From JAAFJT01 sp043721685 (lineage in GTDB: Bacteria; Bacteroidota; Bacteroidia; Chitinophagales; Saprospiraceae): 11,048 bases of DNA. A program made the position numbers and the translations under genes. Below the pieces are notes generated by a model that searched no databases, was not told the DNA's origin, and saw nothing but the letters and a program-made list of their open reading frames with translations. Position 1 is the first letter of the stretch. Each line of letters starts with the position of its first letter. The stretch lies in NCBI GenBank assembly GCA_043721685.1, contig JAYSQG010000176.1, forward strand, positions 1-11,048, written 5' to 3'. Positions 1 through 7,913 of the stretch are shown piece by piece.

Positions 1-1
1 T

Positions 2-3000
2 CCGAATTCATCGAACTATCCAAAAGGTTGTACAGAAGCGAATTTAGAGTATAAGATAATTATGATAAACAATGGTTATTATGACCATTTTGGCAATGAA
101 TACCGTCAATCCATAGGCGTTGACTCGTTTACACTACAATTTGACCCAGAATTTATTCGGGCGTTTACGACAAATATTGAGGTTTCCATTCCCGATCATC
201 CTTATGCAGGTAGTAATTTTTACCCCCTCAGTAATTTGGACTCAACAGGGCGTTTTGTCGCTCGTTTTGATACCTTAAACATCGTTCCATCGCTCAATCG
301 GGTAACCAGTTATGCCTTCAATTTACGCATCAAAGCAACACCTAATTGTCGCTCTTTGACAGGCAGTTCTTTGAATAATAATACGTTTGCTTTCAAACCC
401 AATATTTTCTATCGTGACCGTTATTATGCCTTAGAAATTGGTGATGGTTCATGTTCTCCCTATCGGCGTGATTCGGTTTTGAATGGCAATATCGTTTACT
501 CCGACCCGCCCGCTTTGACCTTAGTACCCGTGACAAACCCCACTGTTTCAACAGCGAGTGATACGGCAACATGGATTGTCAAACATTGTAACACGTCAAA
601 TAAAGGCGGTGCAAATTCGACTTGGGTCAGCGTCGAACCTGCCCCCTCAGTACAAAACTTCAGGGTACTGAGTATGCGCGACATCACGAATATTTCTAAC
701 CAATTTGCCTTAGATTTCAAAACGTATGGCGATAATGGACGCAATACTTATGCTTATACCAATCCTTTATCGATTGCTGCACCAGACAAAAACCTTGATG
801 ATATTTGTAATATCATTGAAATAAAGGCTCTGATTGGTGATTGCGGTGAAAGTCATTTGGAGATAAATTCTGGTTGGAACTGCGCGCAATCTACTGACCC
901 TCAATGGAATCCATCGCTTTATCTCCCTTGTACGGACTTAACCGTTCAAGGAAAAGTGACGACAGAAGTTCCGTTCTTAGATGCCAACTTTGTCAATCAA
1001 TCGCTCAACAAACCGGGTATTTGCGACTCAACGGTTTTTGAAATTTTATTGAGAAATACGGATTTAGGAAAGGTTTTCGATGTCCGTACACGTATAACAC
1101 TACCGCTTTTGGGCGCAACTTATATTCCAACAAAAGTAGAAGTGGCTTACCCTTCAAGTGCACCTTTTCATGCAACTTCGGGTGTTCCAACAGTTGTTGG
1201 TCTCAACGAGCGTGGTAGAACTTTTGAATATTCGAATTTTTCAAAATTAGATACTTTTTTGAATAGAAATGGCTTAAAAGGCTTTGACCCTAACAACCCG
1301 ACGGACTCAAATGAAGTTAAAATACGTTTCAGTTTTTCCAACGATTGTGATTTTAAGAGTGGTTCGTTATTGTATTTTTCATTTTTAGGAAAATCCTCAT
1401 GTGGTACGCCTTCAAACAATGAAACAGGTGAATCATTGCCCATTCAAATTCAAGGAGCTGAATTGTTAACCCCAAAATTATATTCTGTTAGCAATAATTC
1501 CGCAAATAATTTTGTCCCAGGTGGTGAGTCCACTATGACCATTAATTTTACAAATTTAACGACAACACCCAGCGATTCAGCCGATGAAATTGCTGTGAAA
1601 TTGCCTGCGGGCATTCGTTACAAGCCTAATTCAGCCGTTTCTGTTCAACCACTTTCATGGGTGCCAGGTGAGCCAGTTATGCGTGAAATCGGTGATATTC
1701 AAGTACTTACATGGCATCAACCGCGCAATTTGATGCAGTTCGAGCAAGGCGTTTTGCGTTTCACAGTCGTCACGCCTGACAGTTTAACTTGTGATGGAGG
1801 CACACGAACGATTGCCGTTTCGACGATGGCAGAAAAGGAATTGATTTGTCGGACTTCTCAAAGTTTCTGTCGTATTGAAGTTTTGACGACAAGCGATGGC
1901 GAGCAGTATTACAACATACCCCTCAGTACAGACAGCATTCACATCACTTCTGTGCCACTTTTGACCGCAGGTGTTATCCATCTTCAAAGAGGTGAATCTG
2001 TTGTTTTAAGGGCTTCTGGTTCGAATGTTCGTTGGATTAATGTGGCGAATAGTGCGGTTTTAGGTACAGAAATGTCTTTAAATTTCACACCTACGCTTGC
2101 TCAAACGACTATTAGAGTAGAATCAACATCGGGTATCTGTTTGATGTCTTCAACTGTGCGCATTTTGATGCAATCAGACACGGCACCGCCTAAGATTTTG
2201 GTACGTGATACGACAATTGGTTGCCGTGAAACGTTTCCATTCATTTTCCCAATTGTTACTGACGACATGGATCCGAACCCCTCAGTAACTTACACCGATG
2301 TCATCGAGCAATTACAACCCTGTGGCGACCGTTTGTTGCGGACATGGACAGCCACCGATGCGTCTGGAAAAACAGCTTCGGCTACACAAACCATTACACG
2401 TATTGATAGAACACCGCCCGTCATTACGCCGAGAAATTCACAACTGGTTTCTTTGAATTTTCAGAATGGAGACACCTTAACTGTTGATTGTCAACACATT
2501 CCGTTATACAATGTTTTTGATATGAACTATACGGACGACTGTGACGACAACCTCAATAAGTCTTTTGTAGATGTAGCGAGACAATTTGGACGTTGCCAAC
2601 AAGACGGTTTCATTGTACTCATGGACTGCGAATGGCGGGCAGTGGACAAGTGTGGGAATTCAACCACTTTCAAAATCTTTGTGAAAGTGATTGATAGAGA
2701 TACACCGCGCATCGTCAATTTACCAATTGACATTACTGTTAACAGCATCAGCGAAGTACCGATTAGACCGCTCAATGTGTATGGTCAAGACAACTGCGCC
2801 GATGATGTGAAAATTCAATACAGAGAAAATAATCATGGCGACACCTTAATTATAAGAAAATGGGTATTGATGGACGACTGTGGCAATACCTCAACAGGCG
2901 TCCAATATATCACTGTCCTTCGTGGAAATGGAATTCCGCGTGATACGATACCCCCTCAGTATCAATCGAATAATGCCTTGGTTCGAAACAATTTTAGGAG

Positions 3001-5353
3001 CGGTGAGACCATAGATTACAATGGTTGTGATTATGCTTTGAGGATAAACGATATGATTGTGACCGACAATGTGGATAGAAACCCACGTGTCCGTCTCGAT
3101 TCGACAATTCAGTTTGGCAATTGCCGTTTGGATGGCTATTTGAGTTTGAAAAACTATACTTGGACTGCAACAGACAGCTCTGGAAATGTAGCGACTTTCA
3201 GCATTAATATGCGTATTACTGATAAAATAGCCCCTACTTTCAGCAATTTACCCAATAATATTGACCTTGCGCATGGCGAACCTTTCCCAGAAGTACCACC
3301 TATGAATGCACTGGATAATTGCAGTACGCCGAGTTTGGATTACGCTATGGTTCAGTCTTTGGTGGGCAACGATACGGTTTTTACAAGGACTTGGACAGCT
3401 ATTGACGCATGTGGTAATATTTCGACAGCTCAACAAAACATCACACGGCGTGGAATTGGCGTTGCGCCACCTGACACAATAGCCCCGGAGTTTCAGCCGA
3501 ATAATCCTTTGTTGCAAAACAGTCGTCGCAGTGGTGACACCATATTATACAATGATTGCGATTATGCCTTTGTCATCAACGATGTGATTGTGACTGACAA
3601 TATAGATAGAAATCCACGTGTTCGTCTTGATTCAACAATTCAGTTTGGCAACTGCCTTTTAGATGGCTATATTAGTTTGAAAAACTATACTTGGACGGCA
3701 ACGGACAGCTCTAGTAATGTAGCGACTTTCAGAATCTATTTGCGTATCTCAGACTCAATTGCCCCTGTTTTGAGTGGTATTCCAAGCAATGTAACGATTA
3801 CTACGACTACCCCCTTTCCGCAGGACGGGCGGATAGTTGTTGAGGATAATTGTAGCACGCCCACTATTAACATTTCCATTATTCAAGCACTTCTTGGGTT
3901 GGATACGCTTTATACCCGGACTTGGACGGCGATGGATGGTTGTGGTAATACTACCTCAGCAAGTCAATTGATTAAACGATTGGCGGCTGTGCCGACGCCT
4001 CAAGATACAATACCCCCTCAGTTTAAAATGGTTGACACCATACTCAGTGGGGCGCAAAGTGGTGATACCATTTATTCTTTTGTCTGTGGTATGTCCTTCA
4101 ATCGAAACAGTGTCGCCGTTACTGACAATATAGACCCTAACCCAAGTGTTCAGTTTGATTCAACGACAACTTTAGGACATTGTATCACAGATGGTTATCT
4201 ATCTTTAAAAACCTATACATGGGTGGCAAGAGACAGTTCGGGCAATACGTCAACGTTTAAAATTAATCTAAAAATTACGGACAATACGCCACCAGAATTA
4301 CGCAATGTGCCAGCCGATGTTACGATTTCTGCAACGGACACCTTGCCACCAGCCAATGTGACGATGACTGACGATTGCACAATACCCACTTTGACAATGG
4401 ATTTTACCATCATTCAAAATGGCAATGATACGCTTTTTGTACGGGCTTGGACTGCTGTCGATGAATGTGGGAATGTTCGTACTGCCCATCAAAACATCTA
4501 TAAAAGAGGTCGAATTAATCAAAATAATGGTTCTGTTATTGATAATATCACTATTCAAATAGCTGAATATCAAATAGATACGATATGTTTCAGAAATATG
4601 ATTCCTGACAGTACCTATTTTGTTACAAACGTTTGTCCAGATTCAACTACAAATAAAGCGACTTTCACTTTGATTCGTGGTGGTCGGTGCGTGGTTGTGC
4701 AAGGTGTGGCTGCGGGTAGGTCAAAGGCTTGTTTCCAAGTATGCAATCCACGTGGACGATGCGATACAACATTCATTACGGTTCTCGTTTCTACAAAGCT
4801 TGATCAGACACCTCTTTTACGTGAGGATTTTGCGATAACACGTAAGAATAAAGGCATTGAGATCCCAGTTTCTCAAAACGATTCGGTTTCTGGAACCATA
4901 AAATCGTTTGACATTCTGGTCAATCCATCATTGGGAGAAGCGGCAACAAAAATTACAGGTTTAACCTATTCTATTATTTATGTACCCAAAGAAGATTTTT
5001 GCTCAACGGCGACTACAGATAATATTGTCTATCAAATATGTAATCAAGCGGGCTGCGCCCAAACGATGGTTCATGTGCGGACTTTATGCGAAGGTTTGGT
5101 TGTTCGCAATGGCTTTTCGCCCAATGGTGACGGTAAAAATGACTTTTTTGTTATTGAAAACCTCGCTGATTTCCCGAATACACAAGTGACTATTTACAAT
5201 CGTTGGGGCAATCGCGTCTATGAAAGTAAAGATTATAAAAATGATTGGAAAGGTGATTTCAAAGGCGCATCGTTGCCAGATGGCACTTATTTCTACCATA
5301 TTGTTCTTGAAAATGGTGAATCGCTGTTAGGATATTTAGAAATTCTACATTAA
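2..5353 (+). CDS. Giant secreted multi-domain HYR/Ig-like surface protein with T9SS type B C-terminal domain (5' partial)
   Basis: The frame is open from base 2 with no stop, so the gene starts outside the window; the ATG at 62 is only the first internal Met and is not followed by a signal peptide. Numbering from that Met (1763 residues), I see: an unassigned N-terminal part with DUF11-like beta segments (clearest about 467-600), an Ig-like segment (about 635-700), HYR/Ig-like modules (about 706-1482) carrying recurrent 'DNC', 'TWTA.D' and 'CGN' motifs and paired cysteines, two more beta-rich Cys-containing segments, and a CHU_C/gliding-type sorting domain (about 1683-1763) with 'FSPNGDGKNDFF', 'NRWGN' and 'DGTYFY'. 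In Bacteroidota this last domain directs export through the type IX system and surface attachment. The role is probably an adhesin or surface matrix protein (inference). No PorP/SprF partner gene is visible nearby. Two hairpin terminators follow the stop. Confidence 0.93.
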   Translation, partial: PNSSNYPKGCTEANLEYKIIMINNGYYDHFGNEYRQSIGVDSFTLQFDPEFIRAFTTNIEVSIPDHPYAGSNFYPLSNLDSTGRFVARFDTLNIVPSLNRVTSYAFNLRIKATPNCRSLTGSSLNNNTFAFKPNIFYRDRYYALEIGDGSCSPYRRDSVLNGNIVYSDPPALTLVPVTNPTVSTASDTATWIVKHCNTSNKGGANSTWVSVEPAPSVQNFRVLSMRDITNISNQFALDFKTYGDNGRNTYAYTNPLSIAAPDKNLDDICNIIEIKALIGDCGESHLEINSGWNCAQSTDPQWNPSLYLPCTDLTVQGKVTTEVPFLDANFVNQSLNKPGICDSTVFEILLRNTDLGKVFDVRTRITLPLLGATYIPTKVEVAYPSSAPFHATSGVPTVVGLNERGRTFEYSNFSKLDTFLNRNGLKGFDPNNPTDSNEVKIRFSFSNDCDFKSGSLLYFSFLGKSSCGTPSNNETGESLPIQIQGAELLTPKLYSVSNNSANNFVPGGESTMTINFTNLTTTPSDSADEIAVKLPAGIRYKPNSAVSVQPLSWVPGEPVMREIGDIQVLTWHQPRNLMQFEQGVLRFTVVTPDSLTCDGGTRTIAVSTMAEKELICRTSQSFCRIEVLTTSDGEQYYNIPLSTDSIHITSVPLLTAGVIHLQRGESVVLRASGSNVRWINVANSAVLGTEMSLNFTPTLAQTTIRVESTSGICLMSSTVRILMQSDTAPPKILVRDTTIGCRETFPFIFPIVTDDMDPNPSVTYTDVIEQLQPCGDRLLRTWTATDASGKTASATQTITRIDRTPPVITPRNSQLVSLNFQNGDTLTVDCQHIPLYNVFDMNYTDDCDDNLNKSFVDVARQFGRCQQDGFIVLMDCEWRAVDKCGNSTTFKIFVKVIDRDTPRIVNLPIDITVNSISEVPIRPLNVYGQDNCADDVKIQYRENNHGDTLIIRKWVLMDDCGNTSTGVQYITVLRGNGIPRDTIPPQYQSNNALVRNNFRSGETIDYNGCDYALRINDMIVTDNVDRNPRVRLDSTIQFGNCRLDGYLSLKNYTWTATDSSGNVATFSINMRITDKIAPTFSNLPNNIDLAHGEPFPEVPPMNALDNCSTPSLDYAMVQSLVGNDTVFTRTWTAIDACGNISTAQQNITRRGIGVAPPDTIAPEFQPNNPLLQNSRRSGDTILYNDCDYAFVINDVIVTDNIDRNPRVRLDSTIQFGNCLLDGYISLKNYTWTATDSSSNVATFRIYLRISDSIAPVLSGIPSNVTITTTTPFPQDGRIVVEDNCSTPTINISIIQALLGLDTLYTRTWTAMDGCGNTTSASQLIKRLAAVPTPQDTIPPQFKMVDTILSGAQSGDTIYSFVCGMSFNRNSVAVTDNIDPNPSVQFDSTTTLGHCITDGYLSLKTYTWVARDSSGNTSTFKINLKITDNTPPELRNVPADVTISATDTLPPANVTMTDDCTIPTLTMDFTIIQNGNDTLFVRAWTAVDECGNVRTAHQNIYKRGRINQNNGSVIDNITIQIAEYQIDTICFRNMIPDSTYFVTNVCPDSTTNKATFTLIRGGRCVVVQGVAAGRSKACFQVCNPRGRCDTTFITVLVSTKLDQTPLLREDFAITRKNKGIEIPVSQNDSVSGTIKSFDILVNPSLGEAATKITGLTYSIIYVPKEDFCSTATTDNIVYQICNQAGCAQTMVHVRTLCEGLVVRNGFSPNGDGKNDFFVIENLADFPNTQVTIYNRWGNRVYESKDYKNDWKGDFKGASLPDGTYFYHIVLENGESLLGYLEILH
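222..233 (+). repeat. ACCCCCTCAGTA motif, copy 1
   Basis: Perfect 12-mer within the giant gene, read as codons TAC CCC CTC AGT (Tyr-Pro-Leu-Ser). Confidence 0.75.
642..652 (+). repeat. CCCCCTCAGTA motif, copy 2
   Basis: Eleven-base match within the giant gene, read in a different frame from copy 1: GCC CCC TCA GTA (Ala-Pro-Ser-Val). Confidence 0.75.
1918..1928 (+). repeat. ACCCCTCAGTA motif, copy 3 (four C)
   Basis: Variant with four C instead of five, in the giant gene. It is read ATA CCC CTC AGT (Ile-Pro-Leu-Ser), the same phase as copy 1. Confidence 0.7.
2277..2287 (+). repeat. ACCCCTCAGTA motif, copy 4 (four C)
   Basis: Four-C variant in the first HYR half unit, read AAC CCC TCA GTA (Asn-Pro-Ser-Val), the same phase as copy 2. 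Confidence 0.7.
2950..2961 (+). repeat. ACCCCCTCAGTA motif, copy 5
   Basis: Perfect 12-mer at the start of the second 177-residue unit, read ATA CCC CCT CAG TAT (Ile-Pro-Pro-Gln-Tyr), the third possible phase. It is flanked by GATAC on the left and GTATC on the right, a small inverted repeat. Confidence 0.75.
4012..4022 (+). repeat. ACCCCCTCAGT motif, copy 6
   Basis: Eleven-base match followed by T instead of A, at the start of the fourth 177-residue unit. It is read CCC CCT CAG TTT (Pro-Pro-Gln-Phe). The homologous site of the third unit (3473 onward) does not carry the motif. Confidence 0.65.
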
Positions 5354-5378
5354 ATTTGGTTTTAGATGAAGTTGGAAG

Positions 5379-5404
5379 AGCGTCTTGCGTGCAAGGCGCT
5401 TTTT
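5379..5404 (+). terminator. Rho-independent terminator of the giant gene
   Basis: AGCGTCTTGC (5379-5388) pairs with GCAAGGCGCT (5391-5400) with one T:G wobble and a very tight loop. A T tract follows at 5400-5404, with another T run shortly after. It begins 25 nt after the stop codon at 5353. Confidence 0.8.
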
Positions 5405-5422
5405 CTGTTTTTTGGGCTTTGA

Positions 5423-5434
5423 TACTGAGGGGGT
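5423..5434 (-). repeat. ACCCCCTCAGTA motif, copy 7 (non-coding)
   Basis: Perfect 12-mer on the minus strand (TACTGAGGGGGT on plus), lying between the two terminator hairpins of the convergent intergenic region. This is outside any gene. Confidence 0.75.
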
Positions 5435-5439
5435 AAAAC

Positions 5440-5473
5440 AAACGCCTTTCGCTTCAAACCGAAAGGCGTTTTT
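5440..5473. terminator. Bidirectional terminator between convergent genes
   Basis: A perfect 12-bp stem: AAACGCCTTTCG at 5440-5451 pairs with CGAAAGGCGTTT at 5460-5471 across an 8-nt loop. T tracts lie on both sides (TTTTT at 5469-5473 on plus; TTTGTTTT on minus). It lies 18 nt beyond the stop of the minus-strand outer-membrane gene and can also back up the plus-strand terminator upstream. Confidence 0.85.
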
Positions 5474-5491
5474 AGTTCTACTTTATATTTT

Positions 5492-6166
5492 TCAAAAACG
5501 ATACCCAAGTGACAAAGTCGCTGATAATACTTGCTTACTTTTTCCAATACCGTAAGAATTCTTTTTCACTGTTAAACCTTCACCAATTAAGTAGTATGTA
5601 TAATTACTTTGTACATTGAAAAATAAACCTTTGAACACCTTTATTTTAACTGATGCACCTACTGACGGACCAAAATCAAAAAGATAATAACCATATTCTT
5701 TCGGTTCTCTTACAAGTGTACCATTCGGTGAATAGTATTCAATATAAGTAATATGAAAAGATTCTGTTCCTTCGAATCGCCAATTTATACCTGTCTGACC
5801 ATGTATTATTAATCTATTTTGCCATAATTGCCTTAAAGTTCGTTTATATTGTAGATTTAATTCAAAAAAGGCTCTTGATTTCAAACCAGTACGAAAGGGT
5901 TCACTTTTTTGATACGTATGATCAAATCCATTATAAAATAAAACTAAACTACTTTTATCATTAATACTTCTTTCAAATCCTAAAAATATAGAGTTTAACA
6001 ATCTTCTATTTATTGGAGAAGAACGAAGCTTTAATGTCTCACTTGTTTTAAACCCAAATCCATCAAAATAGTTAAAAGTAGATATACCTATTTCGACGCT
6101 GTTTTTCTGATTATATACAACGGTACATGATAATAAGCAAAAAACAAGAGTTATACACTTTTTCAT
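5492..6166 (-). CDS. Small outer-membrane beta-barrel protein (hypothetical)
   Basis: 224 residues. The start 'MKKCITLVFCLLSC' is a short Lys-Lys plus hydrophobic signal peptide. The rest has no further hydrophobic segment but alternating amphipathic strands rich in Tyr/Phe ('YYLFDFGPSVGASVKIK', 'FNVQSNYTYYLIG') and ends 'LSATLSLGYRF'. A terminal Phe strand is typical of barrels inserted by the BAM complex. I do not recognise a specific family. It starts 4 nt after the stop of the protease gene, so the two are probably co-transcribed. No Shine-Dalgarno is seen. G+C is low: the line 5941-6000 has 12 G/C of 60. The Cys14 context (LLSC) could suggest a lipobox, but the hydrophobic core is short and the barrel pattern argues against a lipoprotein. 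Confidence 0.82.
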   Translation of the reverse strand: MKKCITLVFCLLSCTVVYNQKNSVEIGISTFNYFDGFGFKTSETLKLRSSPINRRLLNSIFLGFERSINDKSSLVLFYNGFDHTYQKSEPFRTGLKSRAFFELNLQYKRTLRQLWQNRLIIHGQTGINWRFEGTESFHITYIEYYSPNGTLVREPKEYGYYLFDFGPSVGASVKIKVFKGLFFNVQSNYTYYLIGEGLTVKKNSYGIGKSKQVLSATLSLGYRF

Positions 6167-6170
6167 CTGC

Positions 6171-7913
6171 TTATTTTTTGATGAATGTTAAAGTATGACT
6201 ATTGTGTTCTCCTAATGCTTTAATCAAATATAAGCCTGTATTAAAATCTGCAACATCTAACTCTGTTTGTTGTGCTGAAACAAGTTGCGATAATACTAAC
6301 CGCCCTAAATTATCAAAAATAGAAATTGTTTGAATATTTTCATTAATTGGAAATTCTAAAGTCAACTTGTCAACAACAGGATTTGGATAGGCTTTAAAAT
6401 TATAGTTAGATTGAGTAGGCTCGTCATTTCTTCTTATAGAATAACTACTACAATCTTCGAAAGAGACATAAAAAGTACCTGTTTGTTGTGTTAGATTTGA
6501 AGTTGCAGTAATAGCTTCATAATCACCCACAGTGGAATAACCAAATGAAGAAACCCCCAAATAATTTCCTGAAGCTTGAGCTGTCCAACCGTTTGGATAA
6601 GTCCAAGAAAATGTACTATTTGAAAACTCCGATGCACTGAAATAATAAGTAAAATTACTTATTGGTACGCAAATAACATCTGAATTATTGGGTCCGTATA
6701 TTGAAACGGGACAAAGTTTAACACCGCCCACACTTACTGCAGCCCATGCATTTGCAACTTCAATATCTTCTATCGTACATCCACCGTATAACTCAAGTGC
6801 AGCCCTCATTGTGGCTTCTCGTGCACCAAAGAAATCAGAAGTATTTGACAAATAGCCACAATTTATAGCTCGGTAAACGATTTGAGCTGCTTTATCATAA
6901 CCAATAGGGTTAACTGTAATGTTATTTTGTGACCCACCTTGTGTTAAAAGATAAAACCAAAAATTCATAACTGCACAATTAATATGTACTCCTCCATCAT
7001 CAGTATTACTATTGGGATCTATCCATCCAGCTTGTCCAAAAGCAGTAGGGAAGGGTTGCCCAAATAAAGAAGAGTTAGGATCAGGAATGTTAAAATTTCT
7101 TGAATCAAATCTTCTAAAAACAAACCCACAATCCTCTCCATGAGTCAAATTATTAGCCGAAGCTCCCAATGTATATCTTTCAGCCATCAAACCCATGATA
7201 TCTCCTAAAGACTCTGCTATCGCACCATTTTCCCCAACAGACATATCTGGGTCATTTCCATTTGATCCAGGTCCACAAGTATAATGCAGTACACCATGCG
7301 TAAATTCATGGGCTGCAATATCAACGGTTGATTGCTGATTTGAACTCACTGGTGCAGGGTTAAACTTTATTCTCCAGTCGTTTAATTCTAATTGGGAGGA
7401 AGTTCCATTTGATTCTGATTTAACCAAAACCCTTGCACCAGAGCCATCACAACCATTCCTATTGAAATATCCTTGATAAAAGTCCCAAGCCTTAGAAACT
7501 GTCCAATGTGCTGTTGTTGAATCAGTATTTTCACCCGTCCAAACATCATCAGCATCATTTACTTCGCCGAGATTATTCCATCCGCTCGAACCTTTTTTTG
7601 TATGAATATTTCTACCATTATCATCAGCCATTAATCGAAATTGATTGCCATACCAAAAGCCTTGAAATTGGGTGTCAATATTCTGCGTGCCATAATAAAG
7701 CGTTTGAGCGGGACCATTATGAAGTTCCATATCTCTTCTTTTTATAATCCTACCATTGTGAGCATCTATATAAATATATTGATTGGCTAAAGGACTTGAA
7801 GCATTTACCTCAAAAACCCAAGCTAATCGGTAGTTTTCAGCTAAGAATACTTCATTTTTCACATTTGTAATCACCAATTGACCTTTTGGGGAAATAGGTA
7901 GCGGAAGGGTCAT
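6171..7913 (-). CDS. M4 (thermolysin-family) metalloprotease, catalytic part with T9SS type A sorting domain (downstream piece of a frameshifted gene)
   Basis: 580 residues from the ORF's first ATG, which is probably not a real start: homologous sequence begins at about residue 10-11 ('KGQLVITNV'), continuing the PepSY-like propeptide of the upstream frame. The catalytic domain runs about 65-395 with zinc site HEFTH (202-206), third ligand Glu in 'GAIAESLGD' (E234) and the late His of 'DDGGVHIN' (H310), all standard for M4. An Ig/PKD-like segment (about 400-490) precedes a type A sorting domain (about 505-580) starting 'AYPNPVVDKLTLEF' and ending 'FIKK'. The protein would be secreted by the type IX system after Sec export. 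It overlaps the propeptide ORF by 62 bases in another frame. Six cysteines lie in the catalytic domain (155, 213, 262, 313, 352, 379), suggesting disulfides. Confidence 0.9.
   Translation of the reverse strand: MTLPLPISPKGQLVITNVKNEVFLAENYRLAWVFEVNASSPLANQYIYIDAHNGRIIKRRDMELHNGPAQTLYYGTQNIDTQFQGFWYGNQFRLMADDNGRNIHTKKGSSGWNNLGEVNDADDVWTGENTDSTTAHWTVSKAWDFYQGYFNRNGCDGSGARVLVKSESNGTSSQLELNDWRIKFNPAPVSSNQQSTVDIAAHEFTHGVLHYTCGPGSNGNDPDMSVGENGAIAESLGDIMGLMAERYTLGASANNLTHGEDCGFVFRRFDSRNFNIPDPNSSLFGQPFPTAFGQAGWIDPNSNTDDGGVHINCAVMNFWFYLLTQGGSQNNITVNPIGYDKAAQIVYRAINCGYLSNTSDFFGAREATMRAALELYGGCTIEDIEVANAWAAVSVGGVKLCPVSIYGPNNSDVICVPISNFTYYFSASEFSNSTFSWTYPNGWTAQASGNYLGVSSFGYSTVGDYEAITATSNLTQQTGTFYVSFEDCSSYSIRRNDEPTQSNYNFKAYPNPVVDKLTLEFPINENIQTISIFDNLGRLVLSQLVSAQQTELDVADFNTGLYLIKALGEHNSHTLTFIKK

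Larger units (their letters stand above)
2405..4507 (+). repeat. Tandem ~531-bp repeats encoding paired HYR/Ig-like modules
   Basis: Four consecutive units begin with a 'D..PP/AP' signature at 2405 (537 bp, most diverged), 2942 (531 bp), 3473 (531 bp) and 4004 (about 504 bp to 4507). A half unit precedes them at 2177-2404. Each full unit encodes about 177 residues in two halves: a first with 'CDYA..IND', 'VTDN.DRNP', 'GNC..DGY' and 'YTWTATDSS', and a second with 'DNCSTP' and 'RTWTA.D.CGN'. The second and third units are close at the DNA level: bases 3121-3180 and 3652-3711 match at 53 of 60 positions. That indicates recent duplication or gene conversion. Confidence 0.9.

Noticed and set aside
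3808..3817. Possible tenth motif copy (TACCCCCTTT).
   Set aside because: It shares only the C run and lacks the CTCAGT core.
496..4573. Several 60-90-codon ORFs on the minus strand inside the giant gene.
   Set aside because: They are antisense shadows of a gene with clear domains; none has plausible protein features.
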